NCBI RefSeq assembly: GCF_003114855.1
Contig: NZ_BFBB01000005.1
Coordinates: forward strand, 196,493-260,492
DNA: 64,000 nucleotides
DNA from: Leptospira ryugenii
Lineage (GTDB): Bacteria > Spirochaetota > Leptospiria > Leptospirales > Leptospiraceae
Direction of reading: 5' to 3'
Part shown: piece after piece, positions 27,263 to 36,459 of the stretch
Layout of the letters: each line of letters starts with the position of its first letter
Numbering within the stretch: the first letter of the stretch is position 1
Program-made: the position numbers and the translations under genes
The notes under the pieces: generated by a model
Told to the model about the DNA's origin: nothing
The model's input: the letters and a program-made list of their open reading frames with translations, nothing else
Databases searched by the model: none

Positions 27263-28258
27263 ATGCCTCTATCAAAGAAAGAAATCCTCTTTTGCATTTT
27301 GAACGGTTTCCTCATCGGAATCGCAAATCTAATCCCTGGAGTTTCAGGTGGAACTTTTGCTTTAATTTTAGGTCTGTATGATCGGTTGTTAGGTGCTATT
27401 ACATCCATCACTCTAGATACAATCAAAATCACTTTACAATTTATATTTGGTTTTTGGCAAAAAGAGAAACAATCCTCCTTTTTTTCTGAAATGAAACGCA
27501 TAGACCTTTGGTTTTTACTCTTTCTGGGACTTGGGCTTTTGATCTCCGTTGTGTCCGGGGCAAAACTCATTCAGTATCTTTTGCAAAACCATCCGGCGCC
27601 TACTTTGGCATTGTTTATTGGATTGATTCTACCTTCTCTCTCCGTACCTTACAAATTGATCGAAAAGCATAGTTTTGTCGTTTGGTTATTTTTGCTCCCA
27701 GGCATTGTTCTTACTATCGTTCCCTCTTTTTTTATGGGAGAAAATGTTGGGTCTGAGAATCCACTTGTTGCCTTATTAACTGGTGCGATTGCTATATCTG
27801 CAATGATCCTGCCTGGCATTTCTGGCTCTTATATAATGTTAGTTCTAGGAGAATACCAAATTGTCATTGGAAAACTTTCCACTATAACCGAACTTTCTTC
27901 GATCGTTTTTTTAATGGCCTTTGGTATTGGTTGTTTGGTTGGTCTCATAGTGTTTACTCACTTTGTAAAGTGGCTCTTCCAGAAATACAAATCACATACA
28001 ATGACTTTTTTGTTAGGATTGATTTTAGGCTCCTTCTTTATCCTTTGGCCTTTCAAGGATTATGCCAATGGACAAACAATTGTTGGGCGATCAGGTGAAG
28101 TAAAACGAGACATTCAAATCGCTACTGCAAAAAATATTCTCCCTCAGTCTACCGAAGATGTTTGGTTGCCACTACTTGCTTGTTTGGCGGGAATAGGATT
28201 GGGAATGGGGATGAATCGATTGGAAGCTTTAAACGAAAAAGAACCAGAAAAAGCTTAG
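27263..28258 (+). CDS. DUF368 membrane protein, candidate polyprenyl-phosphate transporter
   Basis: A 331-residue protein with about eight or nine membrane segments. Two related glycine-proline motifs mark the family: IANLIPGVSGGTFALILGLYDRL (about residues 18-36) and ISAMILPGISGSYIMLVLGEY (about 172-190). Members of DUF368 (PopT) have been reported to return undecaprenyl phosphate across the inner membrane. Here the gene lies 27 bases after a polyprenyl-phosphate sugar transferase, which fits that role. The link is established for relatives, inferred for this protein. Confidence 0.88.
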   Translation: MPLSKKEILFCILNGFLIGIANLIPGVSGGTFALILGLYDRLLGAITSITLDTIKITLQFIFGFWQKEKQSSFFSEMKRIDLWFLLFLGLGLLISVVSGAKLIQYLLQNHPAPTLALFIGLILPSLSVPYKLIEKHSFVVWLFLLPGIVLTIVPSFFMGENVGSENPLVALLTGAIAISAMILPGISGSYIMLVLGEYQIVIGKLSTITELSSIVFLMAFGIGCLVGLIVFTHFVKWLFQKYKSHTMTFLLGLILGSFFILWPFKDYANGQTIVGRSGEVKRDIQIATAKNILPQSTEDVWLPLLACLAGIGLGMGMNRLEALNEKEPEKA

Positions 28259-28264
28259 TTGAGA

Positions 28265-28287
28265 GTGCGAGGCTAAAAACCCCGCAC
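28265..28287. terminator. hairpin between convergent genes
   Basis: GTGCGAGG and CCCCGCAC pair with one mismatch around a CTAAAAA loop, 7 bases after the DUF368 stop and 13 before the antiporter stop on the other strand. No strong T-run follows on either side, so it is only a candidate. Confidence 0.4.
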
Positions 28288-28299
28288 ACCCAAGGCAAT

Positions 28300-29763
28300 T
28301 TAGGTGAAGAAGATAAAGGTGATTACAATGAACAATGGAACTAGGATTCCCATTGAATAAGCCAAGTAGCCTCCAAATGACGGCATTTTAACTTTATTTT
28401 CTTCAGCGACCGATTTCACCATAAAATTGGGCGCATTACCGATATAGGTATTTGCACCCATAAACACAGCGCCAACCGAAATTGCTTTCAATATCTCTTC
28501 TGCTTGTGCATTGCCTATGAATTGGCCCAACGTCCATGCATCAGCACCCGCAGGAGTCAAAAGCCCTGATGCCAAAGAACCGAACGTTAAGTACGTAGGT
28601 GCATTGTCCAAGACCGATGAGAATATCCCAGTCGCCCAAAAGAATTGCCAACGCTCTGTAATGCCAAGTTCTTTGCCATGTGCTTCAAGTAGAACGAGAG
28701 CAGGTATCATGGTAATGAAAATACCAATGAAGAGATAAGCTACTTCCTGGATAGGGTGGAGTGTAAAGTTATTGTACTTTCTGAACTCTTCTTTGGAAGT
28801 AAACTTACTTGCTACAATCAAAAGGATCAAAGTCGCTTCACGGATGAAACCGAGGGATGGATGGTCTTTGATTGCAGGGATGTAATTGCTATTTAGAAAG
28901 GCAACTGCAAGAACGACGCCTAACAACCATATAATGTTTACCTGTCCCCCAATTGAAATTGGTGTTGCCGATTTTATATCTCTTTGGATGTCTTTTTTGG
29001 ACTCTTTTTTGTAAGCAAGAGTATCCCAGATAAAATAAACTACCAAAAGGATTACGGAGGCAAAGATCATCTCAGGAAAAAGTTTAAATGTCCAATCAAA
29101 TGGAACACCTTTCAAATAACCCAAAAAGAGTGGAGGGTCACCTAATGGAGTCAAGGAACCACCTATATTGGATACTAGAAAGATAAAAAATACGACCGTA
29201 TGTACCACATGCTTTCGTTCCGAATTTGTTTTTAATAGAGGTCGGATGAGTAACATGGAAGCACCAGTGGTTCCGATGAAGGAAGCAAGCGAGGCACCAA
29301 TTAACAAAAAAATAGAATTGTTGAGAGGAGTCGCTGCGATGTCTCCTTTGATCACGATCCCGCCCGAGATGTAAAACAAAGACCCTAATAAAATAATAAA
29401 AGGGATGTAATCAAAGATGATCGTATGGTAGATGTTGTGCCCATACCCATACACGAGTAATATGATGAAAGAAATGGACCCGAGGCCAACCGCCAACATC
29501 AGTTTATTGTTGTTATTCTCCCACCAATGCTCTGTTTTATGAGAAGCAATCGGTAAAATTGCAATACTCAAGAGAATTGCGACAAATGGGATCACTGACC
29601 AATAAGGTAACTCTTGGTGGACTGATTCTCCATGGGAAGAATGACCAGTCTCTTCTTGTACGCTGGTAGGTTCCGTAACTACTGGATCTTCTGCAAACAA
29701 TTGTGTGGATACAAATCCAAACATGGCAAGAAGAACCAGGACTAAAAGGAGCTTTCGTAACAT
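28300..29763 (-). CDS. nhaD: Na+/H+ antiporter, NhaD-type
   Basis: A 487-residue transporter from the ATG at 29763; the frame is open further upstream to 29862, but an AAGG site lies 9 bases before 29763 and the protein then begins with a signal-like helix (MLRKLLLVLVLLAMFGFVST). About 12 further membrane segments follow. Family features are SFIGTTGASMLLIRPLLKTN, VSNIGGSLTPLGDPPLFLGYLKG and VFMGANTYIGNAPNFMVK, the repeated halves typical of the ion transporter superfamily and of NhaD. Sodium export in exchange for protons is the predicted role. A histidine-rich patch (EETGHSSHGESVHQ) follows the first helix. Confidence 0.87.
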   Translation of the reverse strand: MLRKLLLVLVLLAMFGFVSTQLFAEDPVVTEPTSVQEETGHSSHGESVHQELPYWSVIPFVAILLSIAILPIASHKTEHWWENNNNKLMLAVGLGSISFIILLVYGYGHNIYHTIIFDYIPFIILLGSLFYISGGIVIKGDIAATPLNNSIFLLIGASLASFIGTTGASMLLIRPLLKTNSERKHVVHTVVFFIFLVSNIGGSLTPLGDPPLFLGYLKGVPFDWTFKLFPEMIFASVILLVVYFIWDTLAYKKESKKDIQRDIKSATPISIGGQVNIIWLLGVVLAVAFLNSNYIPAIKDHPSLGFIREATLILLIVASKFTSKEEFRKYNNFTLHPIQEVAYLFIGIFITMIPALVLLEAHGKELGITERWQFFWATGIFSSVLDNAPTYLTFGSLASGLLTPAGADAWTLGQFIGNAQAEEILKAISVGAVFMGANTYIGNAPNFMVKSVAEENKVKMPSFGGYLAYSMGILVPLFIVITFIFFT

Positions 29764-29966
29764 GCTCACCATCCTTTTTTTCAGGCTAGCATAACCGAAA
29801 GAGGCTTTCCCTGGAACAAAAAAAAGAATTACGCTCTTGTTTTTACTCAAACACTCCCCCACTTCCAGGGGAATGAGAGAAAATTCAGGGGAAAAACCGA
29901 GGATTTAAACTGAATCGGTTACAAAGTGATTTCCCAAAAGAAGGGATGGCCCTATCCTTTATCTGA

Positions 29967-30740
29967 ATGGATACGGTATTTTTCACATTTTCCAAATTGC
30001 TAAGCCCTCTTTTATTTCCTTTTCCTTTGTTTGTTATCTGCTTCTTGCTTTTGGCACTGAAAAGATCCACAAAACGAAAGCACTGGCTTTGCCTTTGGCT
30101 ATTTGTGTATGGTTTTTCCAATGCTTGGGTTGCGAACTTCCTAATTTCATCACTCGAAAAACAAAACCCTCCTATTCCTATGGAAGATGTACCCGTTGTA
30201 GAAACGATAGTCGTGTTAGGCGGAATGATCAACCCACTGGGAATCCATTCCGAACGTGTCGAAGTAACGGATGCAGCAGACCGATTGATCGATGCCGTTC
30301 GCCTCTACCGGAATGGAAAGGCCAAATTTATTTTGTTTTCAGGCGGATCTGGACTTCTGTTTTCTCCTGAGCTAAAGGAGGCTGAGAGGGCAAAACGCAT
30401 CCTCTTGGACCTAGGGATTCCAGAAAGTCGTATCCTATTAGAAGACCAATCGAGAAATACCTTTGAGAATGCAAAGTTTTCCAAGGAAAAACTCCTCCTC
30501 CAAAAAAGGGAAACAAGCCTACTTGTGACATCGGCCTTCCATATGCCAAGAGCCAAGGCATGCTTTGAAAAGCAAGGAGTGGCAGTGTTTGCCTATCCCA
30601 CAGACTACAGAGCTCTCAACCTAAATGCATCGGCTTTTGATCTTTGGGTTCCCTCCCTGGTCTATTGGGAGCTTTCTACCATCGCAACCAAAGAATGGAT
30701 CGGGATCTGGGCCTATCGTTTCAAGGCTTACATGGATTAG
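29967..30740 (+). CDS. YdcF/ElyC-family (DUF218) membrane protein
   Basis: A 257-residue protein with two membrane helices in residues 8-60 and a DUF218 domain after it. Motifs include VVLGGMINP, FILFSGGSGLLF, RILLEDQSRNTFENA and LLVTSAFHMPRAKACFEKQG, the standard DUF218 set. Relatives such as ElyC and SanA influence cell-envelope integrity and peptidoglycan synthesis, but the biochemical activity is not settled. It precedes the cytochrome c maturation genes by 66 bases. Confidence 0.88.
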   Translation: MDTVFFTFSKLLSPLLFPFPLFVICFLLLALKRSTKRKHWLCLWLFVYGFSNAWVANFLISSLEKQNPPIPMEDVPVVETIVVLGGMINPLGIHSERVEVTDAADRLIDAVRLYRNGKAKFILFSGGSGLLFSPELKEAERAKRILLDLGIPESRILLEDQSRNTFENAKFSKEKLLLQKRETSLLVTSAFHMPRAKACFEKQGVAVFAYPTDYRALNLNASAFDLWVPSLVYWELSTIATKEWIGIWAYRFKAYMD

Positions 30741-30806
30741 ATCGACTTGACTCCCGCCAAGCCACCCAAAAACTATTAAGCAGAGACTTTCTGTCTAAAG
30801 GTTTGT

Positions 30807-31199
30807 ATGAATCAAAAATTTCTCCTTCTCCTCCTTCTGATTGGCGGAGCATTGGGTGGCATCGCCTATTTCTCTTCCAAGGAAACTTCCTTTTTACTGC
30901 TAGATGCTTCGGAACTTGCTGCTAGCGCCAATGACTATTCAGACCAGAACCTTCGAGTCCGAGGATTTGTGAAGGCAGGCACTCTTGTGCGGGAAGGGAA
31001 AAAGGCTCGTTTTGTTTTGGAACTCAATGAGAGGCAGATCCCAGTTTTATTTACAGGGGAGACACTTCTACCGGACGCTTTTAAAGAAGGTGCGCGAGCG
31101 CGGGTCGATGGACGTTGGGATAAAGGTGTACTAGTAGCGAGCCATGTGGAAGCCAAATGTGCCTCCAAGTACGAAGCTGGTTACGCAGAGGGACAATGA
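30807..31199 (+). CDS. ccmE: cytochrome c maturation heme chaperone CcmE (CxxxY type)
   Basis: A 130-residue heme chaperone with one N-terminal membrane helix (about 5-21) and an OB-fold domain (LRVRGFVKAGTLVREGKKARFVLE, then IPVLFTGETLLPDAFKEGARARVDGRW). The heme-binding site of most CcmE proteins is HxxxY; here the matching position is C118 in CASKY, giving the CxxxY variant known from archaea and some sulfate reducers. Its stop overlaps the ccmF start as ATGA. It carries heme in the periplasm and hands it to CcmF. Confidence 0.9.
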   Translation: MNQKFLLLLLLIGGALGGIAYFSSKETSFLLLDASELAASANDYSDQNLRVRGFVKAGTLVREGKKARFVLELNERQIPVLFTGETLLPDAFKEGARARVDGRWDKGVLVASHVEAKCASKYEAGYAEGQ

Positions 31200-33403
31200 A
31201 TAATCTAGGTACTCTACTACTCGCCTCCTCACTTGCCGTTCTTACCTTCTCTTTTATCCAGACCCTTTACGGTATTCTAAAAAAAGAGAGAAAGGCGATC
31301 GAAATTGGCCGCCTTGCTTTGATGGTCAATCCTCTCATTATATTCTTAACTTTTTTAGTTCTTTTAACTCAACTAATGCGATCAGACTATAGCAACTATT
31401 ATGTTGTGATGCATTCAAGTGAACATTTACCTCTATTTTATAAAATGACATCGATCTGGTCTGGGTCATCAGGTTCACTGCTATTTTGGAATTTGATCTT
31501 AAGCCTGTTTACCTTTATCGTCCTTTGGCAGACAAGAAAATCGATCCAAGATCGGATTCCGGTGATGCATTTGATTTTATCTGGTCTTTCAGGTTTTTTC
31601 AGTTTTTTAGCTGTGTTTTATGCAGATGCACAACCATTTCGTGAGTTTATTCCGGAAGCGGTTGCAGGAAGAGGACTCAATCCACTTTTACAACATTGGG
31701 CAATGATCATCCACCCACCTATCCTGTACATTGGATATGTTAGCATTTCCATTCCGTTTGCAATTGCAATGTCAGCATTGGTTTCTGGTCACCTAACGGA
31801 AGATTGGATGAAGTTCATTCGTAAATGGACTTTGTTTTCCTGGTTTTTTTTGGGAACAGGAATACTCCTCGGTTCTAAGTGGGCTTACGAAGAGCTGGGT
31901 TGGGGGGGGTATTGGGCATGGGATCCAGTAGAAAATGCTTCCTTGATGCCTTGGCTTCTCACCTCGGCATTTGTTCATTCTGTGGTGATCCAAGAACGAA
32001 GAGGGATGTTGAAATTTTGGAATATGATCCTGATCATCCTTGCCTTTCATTTTAGTTTATTGGGCACCTGGATCACAAGGTCAGGTGTTTTGGAAGGGCC
32101 TCATAGTTTCTCCAAATCAACAATCGGAACCCCTTTTATTACTTTTATCCTGATCAGCTTTTTCTTTTTCCTGGGTTTCGTTCTCTACCGTAGAAAATCT
32201 CTTCAACCAGAAAGGAACCTCGAAGCCATCACCTCAAAAGAGGGTAGTTTTTTATTAAACAACTTCTTATTGGTTTTGGCTACCGCATCCATTTTGTTAG
32301 GTGTTTTTTCTCCGCTCCTCTATGGAAAGGAATTTAAAGCCCCTTGGTTCAATTCATGGGGTGTACCTGCAGGTATCTTTCTTTTACTACTCATGGGTTC
32401 TGCTCCACTCTTGGCTTGGCGTAAGGGTGCAGACACTGTATTCTTTAGCACACTCTGGAAACCTTTTTTGGCAGGGATTTTAGGAGGACTAAGCTATATC
32501 CTAGTCTATTCTAGGCTCTTCACAAAACCAAGCTCTAGTTATGGAGATACACTTTCTGAAGTATATTCGGTTCTTACTATAGCTGTGGGTACCTTTACCA
32601 TTGCTGGGATTTTCCAGGAATACCATAGAGGTGTAAAGGCAAGAAAAGAACAAAATCCAGGCGAAGCTTACCTATATTCCGCCATGCAACTTCTATTAAA
32701 AAACAAACGTCGGTATGGTGGGTATCTCGTACATTTTTCCCTCGTTTTAATTTTTATTGGCTATGCGGGCAATGCCTTCAAACAAAACACTTCTATCAAA
32801 TTCTTTTATGAATTAAACCCTCCGACTTCAGAGGAGATTCAATACACTTCCATTGACAAGGGTATACTAGGTGCCTACCAAATAGAGGCGAGTGCGCTCA
32901 AAATCAAACCTGTTCTCATCGGTGGATTGGGTAGCGAGCCAAACATACAGAATGTAATCGTTTCTGAAGAGGCAAGTTTTGTCATTTACCGTGGTGCAGA
33001 AAAAACTGCCGAGTTAGCAACCGAACGCAGATTTTATCCTCAAATCTCTCACCTAACTGGAGAATTTGAAACACATATACCTACTAGCGAACCTGCTATT
33101 CTCAATTTACCGAAGGAAGATTTTTATATACAATTAGGTGCGATAGAAGAAGCAGATTTGAGTTCTGAAAATCCTGATCTACCCTTACTTTTTATGAATT
33201 ATTATTTCACGGGTAGCACAGAGAAAGAAAAACTGGCACACTTTTTAAGATTTCCGAAGCGCCTCGTTGCCAACCTAGAAATCTGGATCAATCCTTTGGT
33301 AAACTTTATCTGGCTAGGAAGTGTCATGTATTTTTTAACAGGATTGTTCCTATTGTTACCTATTGGTGAATTAAAGAAGAAAAAAAGTGAAGTAGCTGTA
33401 TGA
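31196..33403 (+). CDS. ccmF: cytochrome c maturation heme lyase subunit CcmF
   Basis: A 735-residue integral membrane protein with about 14 hydrophobic segments. The WWD-type heme-binding motif is seen in LGWGGYWAWDPVENASLMPWLL (about residues 235-255), preceded and followed by conserved histidines (LQHWAMIIHPPILYIGYV and SAFVHSVVIQERRG). A long periplasmic segment lies near the C-terminus (about 545-690). The ATG at 31196 overlaps the ccmE stop; an earlier in-frame start at 31157 would overlap ccmE heavily. Together with CcmH it attaches heme to apocytochrome c. Confidence 0.95.
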   Translation: MNNLGTLLLASSLAVLTFSFIQTLYGILKKERKAIEIGRLALMVNPLIIFLTFLVLLTQLMRSDYSNYYVVMHSSEHLPLFYKMTSIWSGSSGSLLFWNLILSLFTFIVLWQTRKSIQDRIPVMHLILSGLSGFFSFLAVFYADAQPFREFIPEAVAGRGLNPLLQHWAMIIHPPILYIGYVSISIPFAIAMSALVSGHLTEDWMKFIRKWTLFSWFFLGTGILLGSKWAYEELGWGGYWAWDPVENASLMPWLLTSAFVHSVVIQERRGMLKFWNMILIILAFHFSLLGTWITRSGVLEGPHSFSKSTIGTPFITFILISFFFFLGFVLYRRKSLQPERNLEAITSKEGSFLLNNFLLVLATASILLGVFSPLLYGKEFKAPWFNSWGVPAGIFLLLLMGSAPLLAWRKGADTVFFSTLWKPFLAGILGGLSYILVYSRLFTKPSSSYGDTLSEVYSVLTIAVGTFTIAGIFQEYHRGVKARKEQNPGEAYLYSAMQLLLKNKRRYGGYLVHFSLVLIFIGYAGNAFKQNTSIKFFYELNPPTSEEIQYTSIDKGILGAYQIEASALKIKPVLIGGLGSEPNIQNVIVSEEASFVIYRGAEKTAELATERRFYPQISHLTGEFETHIPTSEPAILNLPKEDFYIQLGAIEEADLSSENPDLPLLFMNYYFTGSTEKEKLAHFLRFPKRLVANLEIWINPLVNFIWLGSVMYFLTGLFLLLPIGELKKKKSEVAV

Positions 33404-33960
33404 AAAAAATCTATTTCATTTCTTTTCTCTTGCTATACTCAAGTGGTCTTTTTTCACAAGTAACCACAACTAGCCTGAAAGATCCGAAGGAAATAAAGAT
33501 ATTTCTATCGGTGACAGATAAAGTAAGATGCATTTGTTTACCAAGTCTTCCGATACAAGCATGTTCATTTAATATGTGTTCCGCGTCAGCATATTTAAAA
33601 ACCTTCATAGAAAACCAAATCAAAAGAGGTTTAACGGAAGAAAGTATCATTGATGGACTTAAAAATGGTTTTGGGGATTCCGTAAATGAAGATCCTATCG
33701 TAAAACACTTCCAAGACTCAGGAAATTCCGGGATGGTTGATTCGATCCGATATGGGTTTGGAGATGCCATTATGGCGAAACCAGATGCTACAGGTATCAA
33801 CCTAACGCTATCCATTCTCGCCATTTTGGGATTGTTTGGGATATACTATTACATTCAAAAATTTCAAAAACAGAAATCTGTAGGTAAGGAATCCCAATCC
33901 GATAAACTAGATCTGGCAGACATCCAGAAAAAAATCTCGGACTGGGAAAAGAAACTCTAA
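33400..33960 (+). CDS. ccmH: cytochrome c maturation protein CcmH-like, variant cysteine motif
   Basis: A 186-residue protein with a signal peptide (about residues 3-20), a periplasmic three-helix-like domain and a C-terminal membrane helix (about 130-149). Classical CcmH has LRCxxC; here there are C44, C46, C55 and C60 in KVRCICLPSLPIQACS and FNMCSAS. Downstream text FIENQIKRGLTEESIIDGLKNGFGD is a clear CcmH feature. Its ATG overlaps the ccmF stop. It is predicted to reduce or hold apocytochrome cysteines for heme attachment. ccmA, ccmB, ccmC and ccmG are not in this window. Confidence 0.85.
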   Translation: MKKIYFISFLLLYSSGLFSQVTTTSLKDPKEIKIFLSVTDKVRCICLPSLPIQACSFNMCSASAYLKTFIENQIKRGLTEESIIDGLKNGFGDSVNEDPIVKHFQDSGNSGMVDSIRYGFGDAIMAKPDATGINLTLSILAILGLFGIYYYIQKFQKQKSVGKESQSDKLDLADIQKKISDWEKKL

Positions 33961-36452
33961 GGGGAAGGAAGAAATTCCATCTTTTTAACTTTGGTCCATT
34001 TTGACTCTTCTAAAAGAATTTGGCGAGCATTCCCTTCGTTATAATCCTTCACCAAATTACCGTAATACGGACTAGCTAAATTTCCGCTATTCCCGATTGG
34101 CAATTGAGTGACTGATGAGTCCAGATTTCCATAATCGATCACACGTCTTTTGGAAGGACCAGAGGCTGCTACCCAATCTTCTTTCATCAATTTGTGTTTC
34201 AAATTATTCACAACCTCAGCCCCACCTGCTGCGGGCATAGGACCGATTTCAAAAATCTTACCAATTAAAGGAACAACTCCCAGAGGGTGCGGGTGGCGGA
34301 TCTTATACAACCTCCCCCAAGTCCAAAGGCTCGGAGAGGAAGATACTTCTTTCCGTAAAAAATCCACAGTATCCTCAAACGCAAGCTGAAAGATCTCGGC
34401 TTGTGTTTCTTTCTTATCTGGGGTGCCTAAGTCATCCCAAAAGTCCGAGTTTGGATTTCGCATGAAACCACGGTAAGCATTCCAATACTCAGCAATTTCT
34501 CCGTAGATCAAAAATTTCTCTGATCCGAGCTCATCACGTAACAAACGCTTGAGAACATTGTAGTAAAGAACATCATAAACAACTGCTCCCTTTGACTCTG
34601 GTCCATGAGTATGGTCCCACTTTGTCAACAATTCCAAAGCAGCCACCTTAAGAGGGTCTTTCTGGGTTTTTAGGTGGGGAAGGATGATTTCCAAATAGGT
34701 AGGAGCAAAGGAAGAAAAGGTATCATTTTGTAAATCGGATAACTCTTCTACAGACCATTTCGCTTGCCTTCCCAAAACATCTGCTAATCGAAGGAAACGG
34801 TCAGCAGGTTGCCAATTGCCCTCTACCGAGTTCAGTCCTGGTAACTTTGCTTTTGTAACTTGGTTGTTCGCCGTTATGATGATTCCGTTGGCAGGGTTTT
34901 TTAGTTTAGGATTATTGGCTGAGGCCACATATCCAATCACATCACTTTCGCCTGTGCTTCCCTCCAGTATTTTCCGAGGGTTGCCGGATTTTAAAATCGG
35001 GAATCGACCTACAGAATAATAGGCAATGTTGCCTTTGACATCCGCATAACTAAAGTTTAATCCAGGAGCAGAGATCAAAGAAGAAGCATCATCCATCTCT
35101 TTTACGCTGCTTGCCTTACCTAAAAGGAACAATACGTCTAGTATCGGATTGTCTAAGTGGTGGTTTGCCCAAAACAAACTGACTGGCCTACCAGTATAAG
35201 CTTTGATCAGTTTGGTGACGATTGGTCCATGGTTTGTAATTTCAACTTGAAAGGGCTGGGTGGTTCCATCTTTCTTTTTGATATCATCTTTGTATATATC
35301 CAGAGCAAGCCATTTCCCTTTCGCCAAATACTTACCATTTTCAATGGTTTCAAAATACAAATTCACATCATCCTGTTCCAACATCGTGAGACCCCAAGCT
35401 TTGTCGCGGTTATGCGCAATGAGAGGGAAAGGAACAATAGAAAGAAAGTATCCATATGTTTCGAAACCAGGGTATTGTAGATGTGCCTCATACCAAGTCC
35501 CAGGGTTAGAAAGCGCAATGTGTGGGTCATTGGCAAGGATTGCTCCACCACTCTGCGAACGAGAAGGCGCAATAAGCCATGAGTTGCTTCCTTCTAGAGG
35601 CTCAATAGGAAGCTTGAGATCTTGGATGGCTTTGCTTAGAGTAAACAATTGGTTTAGGTTGTTTTTGGTGAAAGCTTTTTGAGACTTACTATCCTCAGGG
35701 GACAAAGAAGGCTTGTATGCCAATTTAGGCGATCCTGGCTGCGACTCTATAATGGTAACAGCCTCCGTCTCTAAATCATACCGAGGAAAAAGCTCTTTCA
35801 CATTTCGATTCTTTAACTCGGATTCTAAAATTGTGAACAAACTGTCCGACTTTATACCTTCAGCAAATGAGAAACCCATATAATACAAGAATGCAATCGC
35901 ATCCACACGATCGAAATGCCCAGGTTTTGTTCCAAGGATAGTAAATTCTATTGGATACACACCTTCATCTACGAAGGCATTGATTCCTGAAAGAAAAGAA
36001 TCCAAGTGAACCCAAGCTTCAGGGCTAATGTGTTTTTGTTGATTCACATACTCTTCTGCTCGTTTTTTGAGAAGAAGTGTTTTTAAAAATTGGTCTGATT
36101 CTATTAATTTGTCCCCAAATAACTCAGATAATGTGCCTAAACCAACTCTTTTTTGCACCTCCATTTGGAAAAGCCGATCCTGTGCCATAACATAACCTAA
36201 TGCAAAGTAGGTGGAGTGCGCATCTTCCCCTCTGATATGGGGAATGCCGTATTGGTCTCGCACCACAAGGACCTTTGCGGTGATCGATTTGTGTTGGACT
36301 GTCTTTTCGTAGAGGGGTGCTTTAGCAGAAACAAGCCCCCAAAAGATAAAGTGAAGGATGACGGGAAGGGAGATCAGAAAAAGAAGCCCCCCCCAGAGGA
36401 AAGGCCTTTTTTTGAAACGGGAGGAAAGGTTTTGAAGAACTTCTGCAAACAT
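33957..36452 (-). CDS. penicillin acylase family (N-terminal nucleophile) hydrolase
   Basis: An 831-residue precursor with an N-terminal membrane helix or signal (about 18-42). The self-cleaving Ser is S289 in EPLEGSNSWLIAPSRSQSGG, followed by ILANDPHIALSNPGTWYEAHL, the standard start of the beta chain. The alpha-chain region has VVRDQYGIPHIRGEDAHSTYFALGY. The family includes beta-lactam acylases and acyl-homoserine-lactone acylases; which amide is cut here is unknown. It converges on ccmH with a 4-base overlap. Confidence 0.92.
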   Translation of the reverse strand: MFAEVLQNLSSRFKKRPFLWGGLLFLISLPVILHFIFWGLVSAKAPLYEKTVQHKSITAKVLVVRDQYGIPHIRGEDAHSTYFALGYVMAQDRLFQMEVQKRVGLGTLSELFGDKLIESDQFLKTLLLKKRAEEYVNQQKHISPEAWVHLDSFLSGINAFVDEGVYPIEFTILGTKPGHFDRVDAIAFLYYMGFSFAEGIKSDSLFTILESELKNRNVKELFPRYDLETEAVTIIESQPGSPKLAYKPSLSPEDSKSQKAFTKNNLNQLFTLSKAIQDLKLPIEPLEGSNSWLIAPSRSQSGGAILANDPHIALSNPGTWYEAHLQYPGFETYGYFLSIVPFPLIAHNRDKAWGLTMLEQDDVNLYFETIENGKYLAKGKWLALDIYKDDIKKKDGTTQPFQVEITNHGPIVTKLIKAYTGRPVSLFWANHHLDNPILDVLFLLGKASSVKEMDDASSLISAPGLNFSYADVKGNIAYYSVGRFPILKSGNPRKILEGSTGESDVIGYVASANNPKLKNPANGIIITANNQVTKAKLPGLNSVEGNWQPADRFLRLADVLGRQAKWSVEELSDLQNDTFSSFAPTYLEIILPHLKTQKDPLKVAALELLTKWDHTHGPESKGAVVYDVLYYNVLKRLLRDELGSEKFLIYGEIAEYWNAYRGFMRNPNSDFWDDLGTPDKKETQAEIFQLAFEDTVDFLRKEVSSSPSLWTWGRLYKIRHPHPLGVVPLIGKIFEIGPMPAAGGAEVVNNLKHKLMKEDWVAASGPSKRRVIDYGNLDSSVTQLPIGNSGNLASPYYGNLVKDYNEGNARQILLEESKWTKVKKMEFLPSP

Positions 36453-36459
36453 ACATGAT

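Noticed and set aside
30807..33960. Frameshift or damage in ccmH because LRCxxC is missing
   Set aside because: The rest of the protein, its signal peptide, its C-terminal helix and the ATGA coupling are intact, so a natural variant is more likely.
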